This document shows, one piece after another, positions 1 through 7,989 of a stretch of DNA of 64,000 nt. The DNA is taken from contig DATAWK010000041.1 of assembly GCA_036267255.1 (NCBI GenBank), positions 372,001 through 436,000 on the forward strand. Reading direction: 5' to 3'. The translations under genes and the position numbers were made by a program. Each line of letters starts with the position of its first letter. Within the stretch, counting starts at the first letter, position 1. This DNA comes from DATAWK01 sp036267255 (GTDB lineage Bacteria; Acidobacteriota; Terriglobia; Terriglobales; Acidobacteriaceae). Under the pieces are notes generated by a model that had not been told where the DNA came from, made no database searches, and saw only the letters and a program-made list of their open reading frames with translations.

Positions 1-721
1 GTCCCGTTGCGCCAGCCGATGCTGTGGTTGACACCGGTGCTGTGCTTGCAGCCGTCGCGACTGATGCTGCAGGAGCAGACGTTGCTGCGGTGGGTGCTGG
101 AGCAGAAGCAGGTGCAGCAGCAGTGGAACCACCAGCCGCGCCACCAATGACCGCGACGACGGTGTTGATCTGAACCGTGGTTCCCTCTGGCACTTTGATC
201 TCTGTTAAGACACCCGCTGCTGGCGCCGGAATCTCTGCGTCTACCTTGTCCGTCGATATCTCGAACAAAGGCTCATCCCGCTGCACCGTGTCTCCGGCCT
301 TCTTCAGCCACTTCGTAATCGTGCCCTCGAAAATTGACTCGCCCATCTGCGGCATCACTACATTGGTGCCGCTGCCGGTAGCCGATGCATTGGCTGCGGC
401 TGCCGGAGTTGCTGCTGCCTTGGCTGCAGGTTCTGGTTTGCTGGCAGCAGGCGCAGTCGGTGCTGACGCAGCTACCTTTTCTCCCGCGCCACCAATAACT
501 GCGACGACAGTGTTGATCTGAACCGTGGTTCCCTCTGGCACTTTGATCTCTGTCAAGACACCCGCTGCTGGCGCCGGAATCTCCGCGTCTACCTTGTCCG
601 TCGATATCTCGAACAAAGGCTCATCCCGCTGCACCGTGTCTCCGGCCTTCTTCAGCCACTTCGTAATCGTGCCCTCGAAAATTGACTCGCCCATCTGCGG
701 CATCACTACATCTGTTGGCAT
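1..721 (-). CDS. Dihydrolipoamide acyltransferase (E2), N-terminal part, two lipoyl domains, runs off the window
   Basis: E2 core subunit of a 2-oxo acid dehydrogenase complex; its lipoyl domains carry acyl groups from E1 to the acyltransferase core. The first 240 codons are visible. Residues 1-76 form a lipoyl domain with the lipoylated lysine at K42 in the motif TDKVDAE. An Ala/Pro-rich hinge follows, then a second lipoyl domain with its lysine at about K158, identical in protein sequence to the first. An Ala/Thr-rich linker reaches the window edge, so the E1-binding and catalytic domains lie outside. The start at 721 has a GGAAGG ribosome site six bases upstream. It follows E1 beta by 63 bp in the same direction and is the last gene of the cluster seen here. 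The substrate (pyruvate or branched-chain oxo acid) cannot be fixed from this part. Confidence 0.93.
   Translation of the reverse strand, partial: MPTDVVMPQMGESIFEGTITKWLKKAGDTVQRDEPLFEISTDKVDAEIPAPAAGVLTEIKVPEGTTVQINTVVAVIGGAGEKVAASAPTAPAASKPEPAAKAAATPAAAANASATGSGTNVVMPQMGESIFEGTITKWLKKAGDTVQRDEPLFEISTDKVDAEIPAPAAGVLTEIKVPEGTTVQINTVVAVIGGAAGGSTAAAPASAPAPTAATSAPAASVATAASTAPVSTTASAGATG
136..363. repeat. Copy 1 of a 228-bp direct repeat encoding a lipoyl domain
   Basis: This segment matches 484-711 at a 348-bp offset with five differences that I count, all synonymous. It encodes the second lipoyl domain of the E2 gene. Confidence 0.9.
484..711. repeat. Copy 2 of a 228-bp direct repeat encoding a lipoyl domain
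   Basis: Partner of 136-363. It encodes the first lipoyl domain of E2. The offset is a multiple of three, so unequal exchange between the copies would keep the reading frame. Confidence 0.9.
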
Positions 722-784
722 GGATTTCCTTCCCGGTAACGTTCCTGTTGCAATCTCAATCGCAGCTGCCTGCATCCACTTCCG

Positions 785-1759
785 CTAATATTTGATCAGC
801 CGCCGCGCTTCGCGAACCACATCTTCCACCTTGGGCAGAAAGGCTTTTTCCAATGGCGGTGAAAATGGTACCGGTGCATCCATGGAGGTAATGCGCACAA
901 TTGGCGCATCCAGCGAATCAAATGCTTCTTCATTGATGATGGCAGCAATCTCGCCAGCTAGTCCACCGGTCTTCGTGTCTTCATGCAGAATAATTACGCG
1001 GTTGGTTTTTTCTACCGTCTTGCGAATGGCCTCGTTATCCAGCGGCAGCAACGTGCGAAGGTCGACAATCTCAATCTGGATTCCTTCCTTCGCCAGAATC
1101 TCGGCAGCCTCTTGCGCAACATACAACATGGCGCCGTAGGTGATGACAGAAAGGTCTTTCCCTTCGCGGTCCAAGCGTGCTTTGCCGATCTCAACGATGT
1201 AATCTTCTTCCGGCAGCTCTTCCTTCACGCGGCGATAAAGAAATTTGTGCTCAAAGAATAAGACTGGATTGTTGTCGCGGATGGCTGCCTTGATAAGCCC
1301 CTTGGCGTCGCGCGCCGTGGCTGGAGCAATGACCTTTAGGCCTGGCGTATGCACATAAAACATCTCTGGATTTTGCGAGTGAAACGGCCCACCACTGACG
1401 CCACCACCAGAAGGCCCCCGCAATACCAGCGGTGCTGGAGCACCCCAGCGATAATTTGACTTGGCCAAAACCTGCACGATCTGCGAGTGTGCCGAGCTAA
1501 TGAAGTCCATGAATTGAAATTCGCCTACTGGACGCAGGCCTGTGAGCGAGGCGCCATAAACAGCACTCGTAATGGCCATTTCGGAGATGGGGGTATCAAC
1601 CACGCGCTCCGTGCCAAAGCGATGCACAAAGCCCTCTGTCACCTTGAAGGCGCCGCCATACACGCCCACATCTTCGCCCATGACGAGCACGCTGCTGTCG
1701 CGCTCCATCTCTTCCCAAAGTCCCTGCCGGATTGCTTCCAGATATGTAACAGGTGCCAT
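785..1759 (-). CDS. 2-oxo acid dehydrogenase E1 component, beta subunit
   Basis: Beta half of the thiamine-diphosphate E1 heterotetramer, which decarboxylates pyruvate or a branched-chain 2-oxo acid and acylates the lipoyl group of E2. The 324-residue length is typical. The N-terminal EDVGVYGG motif carries the glutamate that activates the thiamine cofactor, followed by the family blocks VVDTPISEMA and GGPFHSQNPE and a C-terminal transketolase-like domain (EIVDLRTLLPLD). It lies 73 bp after E1 alpha and 63 bp before E2, all on the minus strand, so one transcript is likely. PDH and branched-chain enzymes are hard to separate by eye; the nearby lpdA and lipB fit either. Confidence 0.93.
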   Translation of the reverse strand: MAPVTYLEAIRQGLWEEMERDSSVLVMGEDVGVYGGAFKVTEGFVHRFGTERVVDTPISEMAITSAVYGASLTGLRPVGEFQFMDFISSAHSQIVQVLAKSNYRWGAPAPLVLRGPSGGGVSGGPFHSQNPEMFYVHTPGLKVIAPATARDAKGLIKAAIRDNNPVLFFEHKFLYRRVKEELPEEDYIVEIGKARLDREGKDLSVITYGAMLYVAQEAAEILAKEGIQIEIVDLRTLLPLDNEAIRKTVEKTNRVIILHEDTKTGGLAGEIAAIINEEAFDSLDAPIVRITSMDAPVPFSPPLEKAFLPKVEDVVREARRLIKY

Positions 1760-1832
1760 CTAACTCATCCCTGCGATGTATTGCTTTTGTTGTTGTTAAT
1801 TTTCGTTACAGCCATATTTGTAACTGCAATGG

Positions 1833-3179
1833 TTACTTGTAGTGGCCAGGCGCGCTGGATTCTGTCAATTTTCGGCTCTCATTAGCGTTATGCACTTTCA
1901 CTGGTCCATACTTGAGCCCAATTTCCACGGCATTGTCGCAGTAGACATCTTTGCCGACTTCGGACGCATCCGGCATGGGTGATTCTTCCGCGTAGGTGCG
2001 CTCTTCGTCCATATACTTTTCAACTTCTGACTGAATGGCATCGATCTGCTTCTGCGTTGCCCATTCCCGCTCCAGCAGATACTTCTCCATGCGGAGAATT
2101 GGGTCGCGACGTTTCCAGTATTCCTTGACCTCTACAGGTACATAAACCGCAGGATCGTGCATGGCGTGACCCTTCATACGCATCAACTTCGCTTCAATGA
2201 ACGAGGCTCCCTCACCACGATAGGCACGCTGCACAGCTTCATGGGTCGCGTCATAGACCTGATTGGCGTCCGTGCCATCGATAATTACCCCCGGCACGCC
2301 GTAGCCAATGGAGCGGTCGGCCAGGTCTTTACAGGCAAATTGCAGTTCTACCGGCGTAGAGTAGGCCCACAGATTGTGCTCCACAATCAGCACCACGCCG
2401 AGTTTCTGCACGGCGGCAAAATTGAAGCCTTCATAGGTGGGCCCTGTGGATTGTCCACCGTCTCCAATAAAGGCGAGGCAGGCAATGTTTTTGCCTTGCA
2501 GGCGTGCTCCGAGCGCTACGCCCGCCACAACCGAAATAGAATCGCCCAGGTGCGAGATCGGGGCCACTACGTTCAATTTTTTGTGGTCGCCGTAATGCGA
2601 ACCGGACTCGCGTCCGTGCGTGGGAGAGCCACCTTTGGCCATGTATTGCATCATGGTGTCGCGCGGCCGAAATCCTTTCACCACCATCGAGCCCTGATTA
2701 CGAATCATCGGAGCAAGCCAGTCATCCTGCCCCAGCGCGTATGCCGAAGCTACCGAACATGCTTCCTGTCCCAAGCTTAGATAAAGGCCACCAATCACCT
2801 TCGATTGCTTGTACAGACGCTCCAAGGACTCTTCCATGCGCCGGTTGATCAGCATGTAGCGATAGATTTCAATGGTTTTTTCTTTGGTCAGATACTTGGA
2901 CGGACGCAATGGCGGAGCAGGTACGGTGGTATCGCCAACCACTTTGTAGCGATATTCTCCATCTGCCCAATCGCTTTCGATATGAAAGGGAAGCTGCTCC
3001 AATCGCCAGTCGGGAATACCATATGGATTCTTTCCTATAGGTGGAGTGCTGTTGTTGCCATTTGCAGCGGTCGCGGTTTGTGCGGACACAGACGCAGACT
3101 TGGCTCCGTTTGTATTCTGCGGTTTCAATTCGGATTTTTGAGGGGACTGTGTTTCTGCTTTTTTGGTCGCCATGGACAT
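1833..3179 (-). CDS. 2-oxo acid dehydrogenase E1 component, alpha subunit
   Basis: Alpha half of the E1 heterotetramer; binds thiamine diphosphate and forms the active site with the beta subunit. The thiamine-binding signature starts at GDGGQSTG and ends at the asparagine of EHNLWAY. The GLYLSLGQEA block and the serine-rich loop near RESGSHYG are typical of the family. At 448 residues it is longer than usual: the first 50 or so residues are a low-complexity Ala/Ser/Thr/Asn/Gln tail that may be a linker to E2. Two in-frame ATG codons six bases apart (3179 and 3173) could both start it. The gene is 127 bp downstream of lipB and leads into E1 beta. The N-terminal block resembles branched-chain-type E1 alpha, but the substrate is not proven. 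Confidence 0.92.
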   Translation of the reverse strand: MSMATKKAETQSPQKSELKPQNTNGAKSASVSAQTATAANGNNSTPPIGKNPYGIPDWRLEQLPFHIESDWADGEYRYKVVGDTTVPAPPLRPSKYLTKEKTIEIYRYMLINRRMEESLERLYKQSKVIGGLYLSLGQEACSVASAYALGQDDWLAPMIRNQGSMVVKGFRPRDTMMQYMAKGGSPTHGRESGSHYGDHKKLNVVAPISHLGDSISVVAGVALGARLQGKNIACLAFIGDGGQSTGPTYEGFNFAAVQKLGVVLIVEHNLWAYSTPVELQFACKDLADRSIGYGVPGVIIDGTDANQVYDATHEAVQRAYRGEGASFIEAKLMRMKGHAMHDPAVYVPVEVKEYWKRRDPILRMEKYLLEREWATQKQIDAIQSEVEKYMDEERTYAEESPMPDASEVGKDVYCDNAVEIGLKYGPVKVHNANESRKLTESSAPGHYK

Positions 3180-3306
3180 TATCTTCTACCGGTTTACACC
3201 AAACTTTACATTCTATATGACAACGCAGGGAACGGGCGATTTCGCCATACCAGACTATTGCCAAACTAGGAAACCTGAACAAGGAGCCGCGGTAGCACTC
3301 CTGTAT

Positions 3307-4059
3307 TTAGATTCTTTCCCCCTTAACAAGTGGTTCCGATTCCAGCAGATCGTCCACAGACTCCATCCACAGCATCTGACGATCAAAAATGCGGCCAAAA
3401 TTCCGCGCCACAGCATGCCGGGCCTCTTCCAGCGTCGGCATTGTGTAGCGACTTTCATCGATTTCCAGTTCCAGACTGGTAACCGAGCGGTCCGTAATGC
3501 CGCAGGGAACGATCAGAGAAAAATCGCGTAAATCAGCGGTGACATTCCACGCAAAACCATGCGATGTTATGCCTTGCGAAATGTGGACACCGATAGCCGC
3601 TATCTTTTTCTCAGGAATCGAGCTGCCGGGCAACGTCCAGACGCCGGTTCGTCCGGCCACTCGCTCCGTCAGCACACCATACTCACCACAGGTGCGGATC
3701 AGTACCTCCTCCAGCCAACGAACATACGCGACGGCGCCCAGATGCGGGCCTCGCTTGCCCGGAAAATCGCCACGCAGGTCGAGAATGGGATAGCCGACAA
3801 TCTGCCCTGGCCCGTGATATGTCACATCTCCCCCACGGTTGATCTCGTGGATCGCAATGCCGCGCCGCGCCAGTTCTTCCTCCGTCGCCAGAATATTTCC
3901 GCGATGCGCATTGCGTCCCAGCGTCAGCACCGGTGTATGTTCCAGCAGCACCAGCACATCGCCAATGCGTTTCTGCTTGCGGAGCGCCACCAGACGCTGC
4001 TGCAGATCGAGCGCCGCAGCGTACTCCATCCGCCCGGCATAGATGACTTGAAGAAGCAT
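3307..4059 (-). CDS. lipB: Octanoyltransferase LipB
   Basis: Transfers octanoate from acyl carrier protein to the lipoyl-domain lysine, the first step of lipoate assembly; cytoplasmic. The signature RGGDVTYHGPGQ lies at residues 75-86. The catalytic pair is Lys152 (KKIAAIG block) and Cys186 (LIVPCGI). The 250-residue length fits, with a slightly long C-terminal tail. It sits between lpdA and E1 alpha on the same strand, so the complex is encoded with an enzyme needed to lipoylate it. No lipA (lipoyl synthase) is seen in the window. An 8-bp-stem hairpin upstream at 4094-4121 may tune expression relative to lpdA. Confidence 0.96.
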   Translation of the reverse strand: MLLQVIYAGRMEYAAALDLQQRLVALRKQKRIGDVLVLLEHTPVLTLGRNAHRGNILATEEELARRGIAIHEINRGGDVTYHGPGQIVGYPILDLRGDFPGKRGPHLGAVAYVRWLEEVLIRTCGEYGVLTERVAGRTGVWTLPGSSIPEKKIAAIGVHISQGITSHGFAWNVTADLRDFSLIVPCGITDRSVTSLELEIDESRYTMPTLEEARHAVARNFGRIFDRQMLWMESVDDLLESEPLVKGERI

Positions 4060-4093
4060 GGGTCTCGTGCAATCCTCTTGTACTCTCTGGTAG

Positions 4094-4121
4094 AAAGGCC
4101 CAGCAGATGCGCCGGGCCTTT
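4094..4121. terminator. Hairpin between lpdA and lipB, possible attenuator
   Basis: Perfect 8-bp stem (AAAGGCCC/GGGCCTTT) with a 12-base loop. It is followed by TTTTC on the plus strand and by only CTTTCTA on the minus strand, so any terminator activity toward lipB would be weak. Confidence 0.4.
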
Positions 4122-4146
4122 TCTTGCTTATCTTGGCAACGGCAGG

Positions 4147-5583
4147 CTACACGTTGATAGCCATACCCTCTACGCTTCCGAAGCCATCCAGCATGGCCTC
4201 GGCCAGCGTCGGGTGCGCGTGAATCGTGAACATCAACTCTTCGATGGTCGCTTCCAGTTCCAGAGCTGTGACCGCTTCGGCAATCAGTTCCGTTGCCTGC
4301 GGCCCAATGATGTGGACACCCAGAATCTCGTTATATTTCGCGTCCGCAACCACCTTCACAAAGCCGTCGTGCGAATCCACGATCGATGCCTTGGAGTTGG
4401 CCGAAAACGGAAACTTGCCTACCTTTACCTGATAGCCCTTTTCCTTTGCGGCTGCTTCGGTCAGACCCACGCTGCCAATCTGTGGTTCGCAATACGTGCA
4501 GGCCGGGATGCGTTCCTTCCGCACCGGACGTGCATATTTGCCCGCCAGTTTGGCCGCCACCACCATGCCGCACATCGCACCGACGTGCGCTAATTGCGGT
4601 AATCCAGCCACGATGTCGCCGATGGCGTAAACGCCCGGTTCGTCGGTCTGCATCCATTCGTTTACCTTAATGAAACCCCGGTCCGGCTTGATCTTGGTCT
4701 TCTCCAGGCCTACATTGTCCGTACGCGGCGCGCGACCCACGGCCACCAGCACCTTTTCGGCTTCCTTTACATTCTGTTTGCCGTCAGAAGTGGTAAAGCT
4801 CACCTTGACGCCGTCCTTAGTCTTCTCCACCTTGTCCACCTTCGCCCCGGTGTGCACGTCGATGCCCCGCTTGCGGAACAGGCGATTCAGTTCCTTGCTG
4901 ACGTCTTCATCTTCATTGGGCACCATGCGTGGCAGGTATTCGACAATAGTGATTTCGGCGCCAAAGCTCTTGAAAATCGAGCCAAATTCCACACCCACGG
5001 CACCGGCTCCAATCACCACCAGCGATTTTGGGATCGCCGTCATGGACAGAATTTCGATATTCGTCAGGATCCGTGAATCCGGCTCCAAACCGGGCAGCAT
5101 CTTGGCGTCGGAGCCTGTGGCGAGGATCACGTTCTTCGCCTTCACAAAGCTACGCTCACCATCGGCGCCGCCCCCACCTTCGGTGTAGACCTCGACCGAA
5201 TGGACGCCGTCCTTCGCCGGGCCTGTCAAGCGTCCATGGCCTTCGAAAGTGTTGATTTTGTTCTTCTTCATCAGGAATTCCAAGCCCTTGACGTGCTTGG
5301 TGACGATCTGGTTCTTGCGCGCCAGGATGGCCTGCCAGTTCAGCTTGCCCTCGCCCAAACCTTCGATGCCGTACTCCTTGGCATGTTTCAGGTGGTCATA
5401 CACCTCGGCGTTAAACAACAAGGACTTGGTCGGGATGCAGCCCACATGTAGACAGGTGCCTCCCAGCTTGCTTTCCTTCTCAATCAGCGCGGCTTTCAGG
5501 CCGTATTGCGCCGCGCGGATGGCCGCCGTGTAACCAGCCGGGCCGCCGCCAATGATGGCTACGTCGTAAATTGTCTCTGCCAA
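4147..5583 (-). CDS. lpdA: Dihydrolipoyl dehydrogenase (E3)
   Basis: Flavoprotein that reoxidises dihydrolipoyl groups with NAD+. The 478-residue length is standard. An N-terminal FAD dinucleotide fold (GGGPAGYTAA) is followed by the redox disulfide Cys44/Cys49 in GGTCLHVGC. A second dinucleotide fold (IGAGAVGVEFGS) binds NAD. The C-terminal HAHPTLAE motif (catalytic His457 and Glu462) comes from the dimer interface domain. It is the first gene of the minus-strand cluster lpdA-lipB-E1 alpha-E1 beta-E2. The 152 bp upstream of it contain no gene that I can support. Confidence 0.96.
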   Translation of the reverse strand: MAETIYDVAIIGGGPAGYTAAIRAAQYGLKAALIEKESKLGGTCLHVGCIPTKSLLFNAEVYDHLKHAKEYGIEGLGEGKLNWQAILARKNQIVTKHVKGLEFLMKKNKINTFEGHGRLTGPAKDGVHSVEVYTEGGGGADGERSFVKAKNVILATGSDAKMLPGLEPDSRILTNIEILSMTAIPKSLVVIGAGAVGVEFGSIFKSFGAEITIVEYLPRMVPNEDEDVSKELNRLFRKRGIDVHTGAKVDKVEKTKDGVKVSFTTSDGKQNVKEAEKVLVAVGRAPRTDNVGLEKTKIKPDRGFIKVNEWMQTDEPGVYAIGDIVAGLPQLAHVGAMCGMVVAAKLAGKYARPVRKERIPACTYCEPQIGSVGLTEAAAKEKGYQVKVGKFPFSANSKASIVDSHDGFVKVVADAKYNEILGVHIIGPQATELIAEAVTALELEATIEELMFTIHAHPTLAEAMLDGFGSVEGMAINV

Positions 5584-5735
5584 GGGATGCTCCGTTCCAT
5601 TGCGATGATGGGTATTAGATGTCCGGCGACACGCGCTCGAACCAAACAGATGATTTTACGGGATGGGGGTGCGCGGAGGCGAATGGAGAAGCGGATTTAT
5701 GCGCTCTTCTGGTACGGACAGCTTCATCCATTTGC

Positions 5736-6137
5736 TTAGAACTGCGTAACGCTTAACGTATTTCCGTCCGGGTCTTTGAACCAGGCTACTTTCGCCCCAC
5801 TCGGGGAACTCCAGATGCCAAGCGCATCCTGCTTAAAAAATCCGTAACGTTCGCATGCAACGCCTGCTTGCTGCAGTTGAGTCGCCGTCGCAACGATGTC
5901 CGGCACATCCCAGCCCAGCACCGTATGCTGCGCTGGTACAAAATCCGGCACGATGGTGACACGCAGCATGATTCCGTTGGCGTCAAAGACCAACGCAAAA
6001 GGCAGCTCATCCTTCACCAGCCGCAAGCCCAGCACATCCTGATAGAACATCCTGGCGCGGGCAGCGTCCGTGGTCGCCACAAATGCAACCAGCTTATGAG
6101 GACCGAGTAGGATCGAAGATCGCTCAGGTTGGGACAT
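5736..6137 (-). CDS. VOC-superfamily (glyoxalase/bleomycin-resistance-like) protein
   Basis: A single vicinal-oxygen-chelate protein of 133 residues. It has the paired beta-alpha-beta-beta-beta layout: LVAFVATTDAARARMFY at the start, a second half opening near VLGWDVPDI, and the typical ending VAWFKDPDGNTLSV. VOC proteins bind a metal and act as lyases, dioxygenases or resistance proteins; the substrate cannot be told here. The start at 6137 is preferred over the in-frame ATG at 6173 because GGGGAGG lies just upstream of it. The gene stands alone between lpdA and the beta-CASP nuclease gene. Confidence 0.85.
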   Translation of the reverse strand: MSQPERSSILLGPHKLVAFVATTDAARARMFYQDVLGLRLVKDELPFALVFDANGIMLRVTIVPDFVPAQHTVLGWDVPDIVATATQLQQAGVACERYGFFKQDALGIWSSPSGAKVAWFKDPDGNTLSVTQF

Positions 6138-6218
6138 AGGGAACCTCCCCTTATAGTGAAATCGTGTTTGCATACGACCAAGATCGAAACGGAGTCCCTG
6201 CTGGATCTCTTTGGTCGC

Positions 6219-7679
6219 TTAGCCAATTTCAAACCGGTCTCCTCGCTTCGGGCAAACAACCTCCAAACCATAGCGCTGCTCGATCTTTGCTTTCAAAGCC
6301 TGCTGCGCAGGGGGCTCGCCGTGAACCAGAAAGACTTTCTTGAGTCCTTTCGCTGTTGGCTCCATCCATGCCAGCAATTCCTGCTGATCGGCGTGTCCGC
6401 TGAGTTCTCCGATGGAATCGACTTCCGCGCGCAAACGCATCGGCTCGCCGAAGATGTTAACTTCCGCTGGCTTCTCAACCAACTTCCGGCCCAGCGTATT
6501 TGCCGCCTGGTAGCCGGTGATCAGCACCAGGTTGCGGGGGTCTTCGATGCTGTTTTTCAAGTGATGCAGCACGCGTCCGGCTTCGCACATCCCCGACGCC
6601 GAAATCACGATAAATGGCACGTGAAGACTATTCAAAGCTTTGCTTTCTTCCACCGTGCGGACGTAGCGCAATCGGTTCCAACCGAACGCATCTTCTCCCT
6701 TGCCGGCAAAAGCGGCAGTTTCCTCGTCCCACTCTTCGGTGTGCTTGCGAAAGACATCCGTCACGTTGACAGCAAGCGGACTGTCGACGAAGATCGGGAG
6801 CTCCGGGATCTGCTTCTCGTCGATCAGCTCATGGAGCAACAAAACCACCTGCTGCGAACGGCCCACCGCAAATGCAGGTACGACGATATGCCCCCCGCGT
6901 GCCAGAACGCGGTTCACCAGTCGAGCCAGCTTTTGCTTTACCGGACCGATAGGCTGATGCAGCCGGTTGCCATACGTGCTCTCCATAATCAAATAATCGG
7001 CTAGCGGCGCCGGGTCCGGATCGCGAATAATGGGGAGATTCTTGCGGCCTACATCCCCGGAAAAGAGGAGTCGTGTCGTCTGTCCCTTCTCCACACCCTC
7101 AACCAGCACGCAGGCCGAGCCCAGCATGTGTCCGGCGTTTGTGAAAGACACGCTGAATCCCGCGTCCTTTGTGGAATGCGCCAATAATTGCGGCGTATGC
7201 AGTGGCAGCGGCTGGAGCTGCCTGTTAACCTGGTCGGCGTCCTCCTGTGTATAGAGCGCCGGGACAGGACCTGCGCCCGGAGGCATACCAACAGACCTCC
7301 GGCGGAGACCGCGTTTGTTCAGAAATTCTGCGTCTTCTTCCTGTATATGTGCACTGTCTTTAAGCATCGGCCCGCAAAGATCGATGGTGGCAGGCGTGGT
7401 GTAAATTGGTCCGCGATAGCCCTGCTTGACCAGGGATGGCAAGTTGCCGCTGTGGTCGATGTGCGCGTGTGAAAGGACAACTGCGTTCAGGCCTCCGTCG
7501 GACGTATCTTTAATTTGATCGGTTGACAGCGCCAGGTGAGAGTTGATGTCCCTGGCCTCTTCTCGACGCCCCTGGAAAAGGCCGCAATCCAGCAGAACGT
7601 TGCGACCAGCGCATTCAATGTGGTGCGACGATCCGGTGACGGTTTGTGCCGCGCCCCAGAAATGCAAACGAATCGACAT
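6219..7679 (-). CDS. Metallo-beta-lactamase/beta-CASP fold RNA-processing nuclease-like protein
   Basis: Member of the CPSF73/YSH1-like beta-CASP ribonuclease group, which cuts RNA through two zinc ions; cytoplasmic. Residues 71-76 hold the zinc motif HAHIDH, preceded by LDCGLFQG. Further metal-site and beta-CASP blocks are FSGDVGR, DYLIMESTYGNR, the VPAFAVGRSQ helix start and the C-terminal VHGEP histidine. The 486-residue length fits this group and is shorter than RNase J. The start at 7679 has GAGGAG upstream. Neighbours give no pathway clue. Whether it acts on RNA here is inferred from the family. Confidence 0.88.
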   Translation of the reverse strand: MSIRLHFWGAAQTVTGSSHHIECAGRNVLLDCGLFQGRREEARDINSHLALSTDQIKDTSDGGLNAVVLSHAHIDHSGNLPSLVKQGYRGPIYTTPATIDLCGPMLKDSAHIQEEDAEFLNKRGLRRRSVGMPPGAGPVPALYTQEDADQVNRQLQPLPLHTPQLLAHSTKDAGFSVSFTNAGHMLGSACVLVEGVEKGQTTRLLFSGDVGRKNLPIIRDPDPAPLADYLIMESTYGNRLHQPIGPVKQKLARLVNRVLARGGHIVVPAFAVGRSQQVVLLLHELIDEKQIPELPIFVDSPLAVNVTDVFRKHTEEWDEETAAFAGKGEDAFGWNRLRYVRTVEESKALNSLHVPFIVISASGMCEAGRVLHHLKNSIEDPRNLVLITGYQAANTLGRKLVEKPAEVNIFGEPMRLRAEVDSIGELSGHADQQELLAWMEPTAKGLKKVFLVHGEPPAQQALKAKIEQRYGLEVVCPKRGDRFEIG

Positions 7680-7989
7680 ACAGGCTCCTCACTCGCAATT
7701 TGTTTCTGCCGCGATGGCCGGTGGAACGACGCAGATCCGGCTCTTCCAACGCGCAAAAATGAAGATACCGGCATCGGTGCCAATTGGCAATGCATGCTGC
7801 CAGTGTTCTCTCTGCATCCATAAAAAGCGCCAACGTTTCCGCTGGCGCCTGAATGAACAATACTGCGATGTATTTCCAAACTACCGCGAGATGGAACCCC
7901 TATCGTTGCCACTACCGGGTTTGGCATTGCTCGCCATCTCTACCTTGGCCAGCGTCCCGTTTATAACAATCTGGGTACCGTATACATCG
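7680..7989. other. Intergenic region, 310 bp
   Basis: Only one element stands out: a minus-strand terminator hairpin at 7822-7848. Open frames crossing this stretch lack ribosome sites and family features and are judged to be shadows. Confidence 0.6.
7822..7848 (-). terminator. Intrinsic terminator downstream of the M28 peptidase gene
   Basis: Read on the minus strand: a 9-bp stem (GCGCCAGCG/CGTTGGCGC, one G-T pair), a GAAA tetraloop, then a TTTTT tract. It lies about 140 bp beyond the peptidase stop codon. Confidence 0.75.

Noticed and set aside
177..788. Two plus-strand frames with identical N-termini (177-521 and 525-788)
   Set aside because: They are antisense shadows of the duplicated lipoyl domains; the minus strand encodes a clear E2 protein.
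3559..4593. Long plus-strand frame of 344 codons
   Set aside because: Antisense to lipB and lpdA, both certain; no family features.
6129..7004. Plus-strand frame of 291 codons
   Set aside because: Antisense to the beta-CASP nuclease gene; composition typical of a shadow frame.
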